From Bryobacterales bacterium (GTDB lineage Bacteria; Acidobacteriota; Terriglobia; Bryobacterales; Bryobacteraceae): a stretch of DNA of 40,358 bases. The translations under genes were made by a program, and so were the position numbers. Positions within the stretch are counted from its first letter, which is position 1; every line of letters begins with the position of its first letter. The notes under the pieces are model-generated. The model ran no database searches. It was not told where the DNA came from and saw nothing but the letters and a program-made list of their open reading frames with translations. The stretch spans positions 1-40,358 of the forward strand of contig JAFAQY010000107.1 in the NCBI GenBank assembly GCA_019261985.1, written 5' to 3'. Of this stretch, positions 1-7,714 are shown piece by piece.

Positions 1-399
1 ACCGCGCAACACACCACAACTTCGGCGGGCACTAGGGGATCGTTCCAGTCGACCACGGGCGCAAAGGGCGCCGGCGTCAGTACGGCTAACGGCAGCGCTG
101 CCGTGGCCAAGGGAGCCAACGGCGATATGTACGCAGGCCACGACGGAAACGTTTATAAGAACACCGGCAGCGGATGGGAGAAGTCCAACGGCAACGGAAG
201 CTGGAGCAGCGTCAGCAAACCGGCCACGTCGAGCGCTTCCAGCGCCGCCTCGCACGAGGGTCAAGGCGGCTTCGGTGGACGAAGCAGCGGTTCGGCTCCG
301 GAAGGACTGGGTCAGGAAGCTCAAAACCGACAGCGCGGAGAGCAGTCGAGCCAGCGATTCCAGCAAGCCCGCGCCGGGGGCGGGGGGCGAAGAAGATAA
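1..399 (+). CDS. 3' end of a Gly/Ser-rich low-complexity protein (5' partial)
   Basis: Frame 1 is open from the first base of the window to a TAA at 397-399, so the start lies upstream. The visible 132 residues are rich in Gly, Ser, Ala and Thr. They contain one copy of a motif of the type GDMYAGHDGNVYKNTGSGWE followed by a Gly/Asn/Ser/Trp stretch, and end in a basic Gly-Arg tail (GGGGRRR). Tails of this kind occur at the C-terminus of some large exported proteins of uncertain function. No catalytic motif is present in the visible part. The codon pattern and lack of stops support real coding, but the function cannot be assigned from this fragment. Confidence 0.55.
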   Translation, partial: TAQHTTTSAGTRGSFQSTTGAKGAGVSTANGSAAVAKGANGDMYAGHDGNVYKNTGSGWEKSNGNGSWSSVSKPATSSASSAASHEGQGGFGGRSSGSAPEGLGQEAQNRQRGEQSSQRFQQARAGGGGRRR

Positions 400-1264
400 A
401 CGAGGAAGGTATCTTTAAGAGCGACCTCGCAGTGCGGCGTCCTCTGCCAGTATCGGCTCCGAACGACATGAATTTTTCCTATAGCTCTGCTGAACCCGAG
501 GCGCCGCTCCGCCTTTTAACGGCCGCCCAGACTTGGTCGCCCCGCTGCACACGGCAAATTTCTTAAAGCGCTCACATCTCGCCGCGTGAACAATTTGAAA
601 AACGCTGCCCCGAAATCACCGCCCCGCGCGTGGACACCCTAACGATGATGCTCGCGCTGTCTCTGCTTTCACTCGATTACTTGCGGGGCGTCACTAGCAT
701 AAACTTTTCGGATCGCGAGACGGTGGTCTGCAGTACGCGCCGATGGCGGGCCCAAGCTTGTCCACATATTTCACCAGCCCGCTTGTCCCCACCGTGAGTG
801 CCGTCCCGAGTGCGCCTTCTATATCCAGGGACGGCAATTGAGCTTGCGTGGGATGTGTCTCGACAAAGACTGCAAAGCCCCTCGTAAAGAGGGTATTCGG
901 CATCGCCGCCGCAAGGCTCCAATTACGGCAAATTGCACCGGCTCAACCGCGTGTGCAAGAAGCGGCCTAAGCCGCACCCGTCAAAGGATTACGATTGAGA
1001 ACCGCACCTTAGAAATGCTGCTCATAACAATCCCGATGGCTCTGGCCAACTCCGGATTCTACGCGACCGTAAGCGTGAGGGCGCACAGCGTGCCTTGCTC
1101 CTGAAATTCCGAGGTGAAGGCATCGGGATTCCGTACCGTCCATCGGCTTTCAATCGCGGGTCGTAGCGCTCGGTGTGCGGCAGAACGTGCCTTCACGGAG
1201 GGATGGAGTAGAGATGGTTTCATAAAGCAGCCTTACAGCCCCGACGACCATGAGCTGCGCGTCC
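400..1264. other. Long stretch without a convincing gene; decayed coding remnants
   Basis: About 865 bases with no complete gene that I can support. The most protein-like stretch is on the minus strand: a frame open from a stop near 942 down to 694, which includes an ATG at 903 and would encode about 69 residues from that ATG (for example LPSLDIEGALGTALTVGTSG). It has no recognisable family and no clear ribosome binding site. Other short open pieces occur near 1000-1110 on the minus strand, interrupted by stops. The region reads as degraded coding sequence between the partial gene at the left edge and the glycosyltransferase. I see no hairpin terminator. Confidence 0.4.
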
Positions 1265-2518
1265 TTACTGGGAAACGTATCGCTCGATTGCCTGCGCGGC
1301 TGTTTGCGCGCCGTGTTCGGCTCGGATGGCGCGTCCGGCCTCTGCGGCCGCCGCCGTGTACGAACGATCCGACAACAGATGAGCTAATGCATCCGCGCCC
1401 CTGGCCTCCGCATACCGATTTCGCGGAATCGATATTCCCGCGCCGATGCGCTGCACGCGCGCCGCATTGTCGTACTGATCGTGCGCGAAGGGAATCACCA
1501 ACATCGGCCGGCCCGAGCGCAGCGCCTGGGCGGTGGTGCCGATCCCTCCCTGATGCACGATGGCGGACGCACGGCAGAACAGCTGCTCGTGCGGAGCGTA
1601 GGGCCAGATCAAGACATTTTCAGGCAGCTTCGATGGAAGCCCCTGCGGTTGCGAACCTGTAAGAAACAGCGCACGAGCTCCGGCGCGCTGAATGGCGCGG
1701 ACGCTGATCGAATAGAAATCTCCCGCAGCGGCCACGGCCGACGATCCTAACGTAAACACTGCCGGCGGAGGTCCGGCGTCAAGAAACGACACCAGTTCCC
1801 GAGGCAGGCCTACGCCTGGATGATCGTGGAACGGGAATCCGGTCGTCAAGGTTTGCCGCGGCCAGTCCGGCTGCGCCTGTGCGAAAACATGCGAAAAGAG
1901 CGCCAGCACGAGATCGGGCGAGTTCCCGCCTTCAAACAGAGGATTACCTCCGGGATCGAGGCCGAGATCCCGGCGCAGCTCGAACACCGGCTTGCACCAA
2001 CTCCGAATCATCGGAGTCACCATGCCCCATGCGGCGCGCATCGCTGCGGGTCCCAGAGCTCGAAATTTCACCAGCCACGGCATTGGCGCGGGCACCGGCG
2101 GTTCATACGCCGACAGAAACGAGCCGGGCGCCAGAACCGATGAAACCCACGGCAGCTTCCGCTTCTGCGCGGCGATTACGGCCGCGAACGACAGCGGATG
2201 GGTGACGATGCAATGGGCGTCTTTCGCAGCTTGCAAAGTGTCTTCATATGTCTCGCGCAGCACTGAAAGCATTGCCTTGATAACGCGTTCTGTTCCGCGC
2301 CGGCGGTCGAAGAAGTATTGGATGGTTTCAGTGTCATCGAGAGAAACATCCGGGCGGATGGGGGCGAATCCCAGCCCCTCGGCCTCGATCTTTTTGCGAT
2401 ATCCGGCGCTGGTCGCGATGACAGCCCGGTGCCCGAGTTTTTGCAGTTCGGCCCCGATAGCGAGATATGGATGGAGATCGCCGAAGGAGCCGAAGGTAGA
2501 GAAGAGGACTCGCGCCAT
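1265..2518 (-). CDS. UGT/MGT-type glycosyltransferase (GT1 family)
   Basis: A predicted glycosyltransferase of the YjiC/sterol-glucosyltransferase type, about 417 residues, likely cytosolic and using an NDP-sugar donor on a small lipophilic or phenolic acceptor. The N-terminus MARVLFSTFGSFGDLHPYLA is the usual first strand and GxxGDxxP loop of the acceptor domain. The C-terminal donor-binding signature is clear: VHQGGIGTTAQALRSGRP, then PFAHDQYDNAARV (HxGGxGT and HDQ). The frame extends 37 codons upstream, but those residues are not family-like, so I place the start at 2518. There is no strong Shine-Dalgarno there. It lies downstream of the O-demethylase-like gene on the same strand, separated by about 340 bases that contain a decayed palindromic repeat, so co-transcription is uncertain. 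The acceptor is unknown. Confidence 0.85.
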   Translation of the reverse strand: MARVLFSTFGSFGDLHPYLAIGAELQKLGHRAVIATSAGYRKKIEAEGLGFAPIRPDVSLDDTETIQYFFDRRRGTERVIKAMLSVLRETYEDTLQAAKDAHCIVTHPLSFAAVIAAQKRKLPWVSSVLAPGSFLSAYEPPVPAPMPWLVKFRALGPAAMRAAWGMVTPMIRSWCKPVFELRRDLGLDPGGNPLFEGGNSPDLVLALFSHVFAQAQPDWPRQTLTTGFPFHDHPGVGLPRELVSFLDAGPPPAVFTLGSSAVAAAGDFYSISVRAIQRAGARALFLTGSQPQGLPSKLPENVLIWPYAPHEQLFCRASAIVHQGGIGTTAQALRSGRPMLVIPFAHDQYDNAARVQRIGAGISIPRNRYAEARGADALAHLLSDRSYTAAAAEAGRAIRAEHGAQTAAQAIERYVSQ

Positions 2519-2644
2519 AGATTCATTCTGGATCGATTTGGTTGGGCAGATTATTACGTCGTGGGCCGTGCAGCGCACCGAGCCGCAGATAGGTGGAGCT
2601 AGGCTCGTAGCCTCAGTTGTCCTTCGCAATGTGGGGAGTCGCTT

Positions 2645-2773
2645 GTGAGGCAGGATGCTATCCTGCGCGCGATTGGCAATCGCGCTGGGCGGCCTGTGCA
2701 GCAGCGGCGGGTGCTTGATTGCAGAACTTCACGTAACCGCCGAGGCGCAGGCTAAAGCCCGCCCACAGCGGGC
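2645..2773. repeat. Degenerate copy of the multi-hairpin palindromic element
   Basis: The left half resembles the elements at 28165 and 28356. It begins GTGAGGCAGG, then a hairpin GCAGGAT-gct-ATCCTGC (2650-2666), then a second hairpin GCGCGATT-ggc-AATCGCGC (2667-2685). The right half is not recognisably preserved. A further hairpin, GCCCGC-ccaca-GCGGGC, sits at 2757-2773. The element fills most of the gap between the glycosyltransferase start and the stop of the upstream O-demethylase-like gene. Confidence 0.6.
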
Positions 2774-2857
2774 GGTACGGGAACTTATCCAATTAGGTAC
2801 TACGCGGATTAACGACCGCTGCAGATGCGAGACAGGTTCGCACGCCGCGCATTAACA

Positions 2858-4231
2858 TCAGTGACCGCGATAGGCTTCGCGGGCTACCTCCGCGTACGGC
2901 ACCGGAGCTACCGTTCCGCGAATCTCCACCGGAACGTGCGGCTCGACGGTGGGCTTCGATCCGGTGTCCGGTTGCTCGCCCCAGACGAACGTGACTTCGT
3001 CGCCGACTTTGGCGTATTCGTTTTCGAGAATCGCCAAGGTCAGCATCTTGCCTTCGTTCGAGCTATAGCCGATCCAGGTGGAGATGCCGATCGCTTTATC
3101 GTTCTTCAACACTTTATCGTAGGGCCAGGTGGCGTAAACGGCGGAGGGGAACTCGAGGAACTTAGCTCGATTTTCTTTTTCGAACATCGTCGCCATCGCC
3201 TTGATTACATCTTTCGGGTTGAGCACCAGAGTCACCTTCGTGCGCTTGGGATTCTTCGAAATTTTTTCGAGCGCCTCCCGCCCGACAAAATCGTGATCGA
3301 ACTTGACGCTTGGCCCGTAGCCGAGGTCGTGCGGAGTCAGGTAGTAGTCTTCGATGTTCTTGGAGTAAAAGCTGCCCCCCAGCGATGCGACCGCTTCCCA
3401 AGTGGTAGCCGGCAACCACTCCCGGTAGGCCTTCATTTTTGGGCTCGTGTAGATCGCGGGCAAAGGCGAAGGAATCCATCCGGATTCGAGCGTATTCGAA
3501 GAATAGGCGCGTCCTCCGACGAGCCTCAATCCGAAGTCGCGGCCGGCTTCGATCAGAGCATCCTTGATCGCTGCAGCTTCGCTCCAAGCCCCGAAAAGCT
3601 CAAAACCGGGTTGGCCGACCATGCCGTGCCGCAGAGCACGCACAGTTTTCCCCGCGATTTTAAACTGGCCCATATTGAAGAACTTGATTTCCGGAACCGG
3701 ACTGCCCGTCACCTTTTCCAGGAGCTTCAAGGCATTCGGCCCCTGAACCTGATAACGGTAGGCTTTCCTCGTCAGCGGGCCCTTCTGCGCCGCCGCCCTT
3801 TCGTCACGAGTACACTTTGCGTTGTAGCCGCCGGTTTCGCAATTGTACTGAACCCAATTATGAACCGCGGGACGCCCCACCAGGTTAAAGAGGTTCTCTT
3901 CCAGGCCGAATAAGATTACGTCGCCGATCACATACCCTTCCGGGTTGCACGGAATGAACTGTTTTGCCTTATTTGCACCGAAGTTTTTGAACGAATTGAC
4001 ACCCAGATCCGACAGCAGCTTCAACGCGTCGGGACCCTCCACGTACATGTCCGTCATGTGATACGACTGATCGAATAAAACGCAGGCGTTCTGCCAGGCG
4101 TGCTGCTCGTCGCGCCAATTCGTATATTCCGCATTCACGACGGGATAAACGTGAGCGCCCATCTGCGAATTTCGTAGCAGATCCACGGGGCTGGTTTTTT
4201 GTAAAAGAGATTCTAAGCTCGAATGATTCAT
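2858..4231 (-). CDS. LigM/DesA-like tetrahydrofolate-dependent aromatic O-demethylase (GcvT family)
   Basis: 457 residues, similar in length to the vanillate/3-O-methylgallate demethylase LigM and the syringate demethylase DesA, which move an aryl methyl group to tetrahydrofolate. Family landmarks I recognise: an N-terminal NAEYTNWRDEQHAWQNACVL segment followed by FDQSYHMTDMYVEGPDALKL, QVQGPNALKLLEKVTG in the middle, the HGMVGQPGFELFG strand, and the RAYSSNTLESGWIPSPLP block that in LigM-type enzymes carries the conserved Tyr. A C-terminal GCV_T barrel domain follows. It is a soluble cytosolic enzyme. The assignment to the aminomethyltransferase fold is firm; the aromatic substrate is inferred from family resemblance. 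No ring-cleavage or folate genes lie next to it. The ATG at 4231 lacks an obvious Shine-Dalgarno. The divergent P-type ATPase starts 102 bases away. Confidence 0.8.
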   Translation of the reverse strand: MNHSSLESLLQKTSPVDLLRNSQMGAHVYPVVNAEYTNWRDEQHAWQNACVLFDQSYHMTDMYVEGPDALKLLSDLGVNSFKNFGANKAKQFIPCNPEGYVIGDVILFGLEENLFNLVGRPAVHNWVQYNCETGGYNAKCTRDERAAAQKGPLTRKAYRYQVQGPNALKLLEKVTGSPVPEIKFFNMGQFKIAGKTVRALRHGMVGQPGFELFGAWSEAAAIKDALIEAGRDFGLRLVGGRAYSSNTLESGWIPSPLPAIYTSPKMKAYREWLPATTWEAVASLGGSFYSKNIEDYYLTPHDLGYGPSVKFDHDFVGREALEKISKNPKRTKVTLVLNPKDVIKAMATMFEKENRAKFLEFPSAVYATWPYDKVLKNDKAIGISTWIGYSSNEGKMLTLAILENEYAKVGDEVTFVWGEQPDTGSKPTVEPHVPVEIRGTVAPVPYAEVAREAYRGH

Positions 4232-4333
4232 AGGAAATGTGCTAAACGGATTAGTCTAGCAGCAAGAGTTATTGTCTTTGATGATTTGTTTTATCAAGCG
4301 GGGTGATGAAGGAGGGTTGGCAAGCTGCCGCGG

Positions 4334-6229
4334 ATGCCGGTTCCGCTACGGGATGGCGCATTGATTGCTGATCATCGATTGATGCCGACCGCCGAGACTT
4401 ACGAGCGGCAAGTTGCTCTGCTGGCGGGAGCGGGGATTCTGGTTCATCTGTTGCTGCGATTGTTGCATGCACCGGCGCAAGTTATTCCACTTTTCATCGT
4501 CCTAGCGGTGGGAGGGCTTCCGCTGCTGTGGAACCTCGGGAAGCATGTCATTCGCCTTGAATTCGGATCGGACCTGCTCGCCGGACTATCGATCGTCGCG
4601 GCCGCGTTCACTGGGCAATATCTGGTGGGCGCGATCATCGTGCTGATGCTCGCGGGCGGGGGCGCTTTGGAGTCCTATGCGTCGGGTCGAGCGCATTCGG
4701 TGTTAGCCGCTCTCCATAAGCGCATGCCGAAGATCGCCCACCGGAAAGACGAGTCGGGCTACAACAACATCCCGCTCGACGACGTGCGCATCGGGGACAC
4801 TCTGGTGCTCCTCCCGCATGAAATCGTGCCGGTCGACGGCAACGTGGTCGAGGGACACGGAAGGATGGACGAATCGTATCTTACCGGAGAGCCGTTCGAG
4901 ATTTCCAAAGCACCGGGAGCTACGGTCCTATCGGGCGCGATAAATAAGGATCAGGTTCTGGTGATTGAGGCGACCAAGCTTCCCGCGCAATCGCGGCACG
5001 CGCAAATCCTTCAACTGCTGGAGCGAACGGAGTCGAACCGGCCGCGCCTGCGCAGGCTCGGAGATAGATTGGCGGCGTGGTACACGCCGCTGGCGGTGGC
5101 TGCGGCGTTGGGCGCATGGCTCATTACCGGCGATTCGCTGCGGTTTCTCGCGGTGATTGTGATCGCGACGCCGTGCCCTTTATTGATCGCGATTCCCGTC
5201 GCGGTGCTGGGCGCAATTTCGCTGGCCGCGAAGCGGGGAATCATTGTCAAAAATCCCGCGGCGCTCGAACAAATCGACAATTGCCGCACATTGATTTTCG
5301 ATAAGACCGGCACGCTGACGTATGGAAAACCGGTGCTGACCGAAGTGCTTTGTTTCAACGGATTCTCGCGCGATGAAGTATTGAGCAAAGCGGCGAGCCT
5401 GGAGCAGTATTCGAAGCACCCGCTTGCCGCTTCGGTTATCGATGCCGCGCAGGCCGCTGGTCTCGCGATGGAGGAAGCTACGGGCGTTAGCGAAAAGCCC
5501 GGCGCGGGATTGCAGGGTCGAGTGGGAGCCGTGGACGTGCGGATCACGGGAAGACTGCAAGTGAGCGACGCCGCGCTGCCGGAAGAAACGGCGGGGCTCG
5601 AATGCGTGGTCCTATTCGATGGCAAGCTCGCGGCGGTGCTCCGTTTCCGCGATACGCCGCGCCGCGAGAGCCGTCCGTTCATCTCTCATTTGAAGCGGCG
5701 GCATCGTGCGCGCAGGGTGGTGCTGCTCTCGGGCGATCGCGAACAGGAAGTGGAATACCTTGCCGGCGAGCTGGGCATTCACGAGGTGTACTCCGGCAAA
5801 ACGCCGGAAGAAAAGGTGGAAATCATTAACACAGCCGTACAGCAAGACAAAACACTGTTTGTCGGCGACGGGATCAACGATGCGGCTGCGATGCAGATGG
5901 CGACTGTAGGAGTAGCTCTGGGAACGAACAGCGATATCACATCCGAGGCGGCGGATGCGGTAGTGCTGGATTCCTCTCTCGAGAAAACGGATGAACTGAT
6001 CCACATCGGCCGCCGGATGCGGCGCATTGCGCTCCAAAGCGCGGTAGGCGGCATGGTGCTGAGCTTGGGCGGAATGGCGCTGGCCGCCGCGGGTTGGTTG
6101 ACCCCGATCGCGGGCGCGATTGCCCAAGAATTGATCGATCTTGTCGCCGTGCTGAACGCGTCGCGTGTGGGCTTTTATGGCCGGCGATCCGCGCCTATCT
6201 CCGATATTGGTTTGCAGGAGATAAGTTGA
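4334..6229 (+). CDS. P1B-type heavy-metal-exporting ATPase, P1B-5-like
   Basis: 631-residue inner-membrane ATPase. Motifs in order: actuator loop with DESYLTGE (near residue 180), transmembrane metal-site motif TPCP near residue 279, phosphorylation motif DKTGTLT near 323, a KHPL segment typical of P1B nucleotide-binding domains, GDGINDAAA near 511, then two final helices with QSAVGGM and QELIDLVAVLNASR. The TPCP, QS..GGM and QE..D...LNA.R set matches what I know of subgroup P1B-5 (Nia-like Ni/Fe exporters) rather than Cu (CPC) or Zn/Cd (CPC with a distal Lys/Asp) pumps. There is no N-terminal metal-binding domain and no C-terminal hemerythrin domain. A Shine-Dalgarno-like aaggaggg lies 17 bases before the ATG, which is rather far. 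The 3' end overlaps the convergent GT39 gene by 35 bases. Confidence 0.88.
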   Translation: MPVPLRDGALIADHRLMPTAETYERQVALLAGAGILVHLLLRLLHAPAQVIPLFIVLAVGGLPLLWNLGKHVIRLEFGSDLLAGLSIVAAAFTGQYLVGAIIVLMLAGGGALESYASGRAHSVLAALHKRMPKIAHRKDESGYNNIPLDDVRIGDTLVLLPHEIVPVDGNVVEGHGRMDESYLTGEPFEISKAPGATVLSGAINKDQVLVIEATKLPAQSRHAQILQLLERTESNRPRLRRLGDRLAAWYTPLAVAAALGAWLITGDSLRFLAVIVIATPCPLLIAIPVAVLGAISLAAKRGIIVKNPAALEQIDNCRTLIFDKTGTLTYGKPVLTEVLCFNGFSRDEVLSKAASLEQYSKHPLAASVIDAAQAAGLAMEEATGVSEKPGAGLQGRVGAVDVRITGRLQVSDAALPEETAGLECVVLFDGKLAAVLRFRDTPRRESRPFISHLKRRHRARRVVLLSGDREQEVEYLAGELGIHEVYSGKTPEEKVEIINTAVQQDKTLFVGDGINDAAAMQMATVGVALGTNSDITSEAADAVVLDSSLEKTDELIHIGRRMRRIALQSAVGGMVLSLGGMALAAAGWLTPIAGAIAQELIDLVAVLNASRVGFYGRRSAPISDIGLQEIS

Positions 6230-7610
6230 GCATGCCGCGTTCGGCGCTGATGCGCCAAGCCGTAGAAGCATTCCCACATTCGGGCAGCGCGCGGCGGGCA
6301 TAGTACTCGAGGCCATAAACCCAAGTGCGGGAGATATTCCGGTCGACACACGCATCCATGAATTCCGCTTCGTGTGCGCGAAAGAACGGCCGCGCCGAAG
6401 CGCGCTGATCCAACACAGATAAAGCCGCGATTTTGAAATATCCAATCGCCAGCGCGATTGTGAGAGCGCTCGTAAGCAGGGCATCCGCCATTCGCCCCTG
6501 GCGCGCCAGCCACCACACGAATGCAGCGGCCAGTGCAAACGGAATCCCACGGGGGTCGAACGACCAATGCGTTCTGGTCGCACCCGCAAGAAACGCATCC
6601 GGCAACGCCCGGCCGATGGATGGCATTAAAACCAACAGAAGTACGCTCGCTCCCAGCCACCATTCGCGCCCAGGAGTCTTGTCCAATGCGACGGCAAGGA
6701 TGATTGCAAGGGCGGGCATCACCGGCAGGACATAAAGCGGCAGCTTATTGGGGACAGCGGAAAAGAACGCGACGACACCCAGCACCCAAATCGAGAGAAA
6801 GCGCACGCGAACATCTTCATAGGTTTTGCGGCGCAGGGTGAGCGCGGCTAAGGGAGTCCACGGAAATAATCCAGCCAGCAGCACCGGGATGTAGTAGTAG
6901 AACGGCTGGCCGTGCTGTAGCGCTTCGCCCGAGAGGAGGCGCTGGACGTGGTGCTTCCAGAAAAATTCATTCCAGAACGCCGAGCCGTTGCGCAGCAGGC
7001 ACAATACGTACCAAGGCGCGGCAACGAGCACTGCCGCGCCGGCGATGGCTAGTCGTTTTCTGCGTGCAATCAGCCACACCGGGGCGAACAGAGCCAGGGG
7101 AACGAAACCTTTTGCAAGAACCGCCACTCCGAGCAGCGCTCCGGCAATCCAGCCGCGCCTGGGGTCGCTTCCGAAGAGCGCGATCAGCATGGCGGCCGCG
7201 ACCGCGGCGGACATCGGAAGGTCGGGAACGGCTGCAAAGCTGGCCGTGAGCCATCCCGCCGATCCCGCCAAAATGGCCGTCGCGGTGATCGCGATGGTTG
7301 CGGAAAATTCGCGGCGAAGCGTGGCGAAAAAGAAGATCAAAAATGCGACGCTCATCAGCGCGACCGGCAGGCGCGCGGCCCATTCATCGCGCAAACCTAG
7401 CCGGTTCACCGCCGCGCTTGTCCAGTAAATGAGCGGAGGTTTCTCGAACCACGGCGAACCATTGAGGCGCGGCGTAACCCAATCGCCCGATGTCGCCATT
7501 TCGCGGCCGATCGAGGCGTAGCGCGGCTCATCGGGTCCTAAGAAACCGGCGCTCCCCAGATTCAGGAGGTAAAGCAAGACCAGCGGAACCACAAGCCAAG
7601 TGCGCGACAA
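6195..7610 (-). CDS. ArnT-like GT39 family membrane glycosyltransferase
   Basis: 471-residue polytopic inner-membrane protein. The first helix is followed by FLGPDEPRYASIGREMATSG and then GSPWFEKPPLIYW. This is the first periplasmic loop of the ArnT/protein-mannosyltransferase (PMT_2) superfamily, whose Asp-Glu pair is catalytic. About ten further hydrophobic segments follow, then a short C-terminal soluble tail. Such enzymes use polyprenyl-phosphate sugars to modify lipid A, cell wall or exported proteins; the substrate here is unknown. The frame begins with TTG at 7610, preceded by a short AGGA. A GTG six codons later (7592) is an alternative. It overlaps the ATPase tail by 35 bases at its 3' end. 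Confidence 0.85.
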   Translation of the reverse strand: MSRTWLVVPLVLLYLLNLGSAGFLGPDEPRYASIGREMATSGDWVTPRLNGSPWFEKPPLIYWTSAAVNRLGLRDEWAARLPVALMSVAFLIFFFATLRREFSATIAITATAILAGSAGWLTASFAAVPDLPMSAAVAAAMLIALFGSDPRRGWIAGALLGVAVLAKGFVPLALFAPVWLIARRKRLAIAGAAVLVAAPWYVLCLLRNGSAFWNEFFWKHHVQRLLSGEALQHGQPFYYYIPVLLAGLFPWTPLAALTLRRKTYEDVRVRFLSIWVLGVVAFFSAVPNKLPLYVLPVMPALAIILAVALDKTPGREWWLGASVLLLVLMPSIGRALPDAFLAGATRTHWSFDPRGIPFALAAAFVWWLARQGRMADALLTSALTIALAIGYFKIAALSVLDQRASARPFFRAHEAEFMDACVDRNISRTWVYGLEYYARRALPECGNASTAWRISAERGMLNLSPANQYRR

Positions 7611-7714
7611 ATCCTAGTGTAGAGCGCGCAAGCCCCGGAACCGGATGAATTCGCGTTGGCAGCTATTTCTTGCAGCCTTTTCTCTGCTCGGCTCGACTAC
7701 TCTGTGGGGAGCGG

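Noticed and set aside
6195-6229. 35-base convergent overlap of the ATPase and GT39 genes as a frameshift or misassembly
   Set aside because: Both C-termini look natural and short convergent overlaps are ordinary; nothing suggests truncation.
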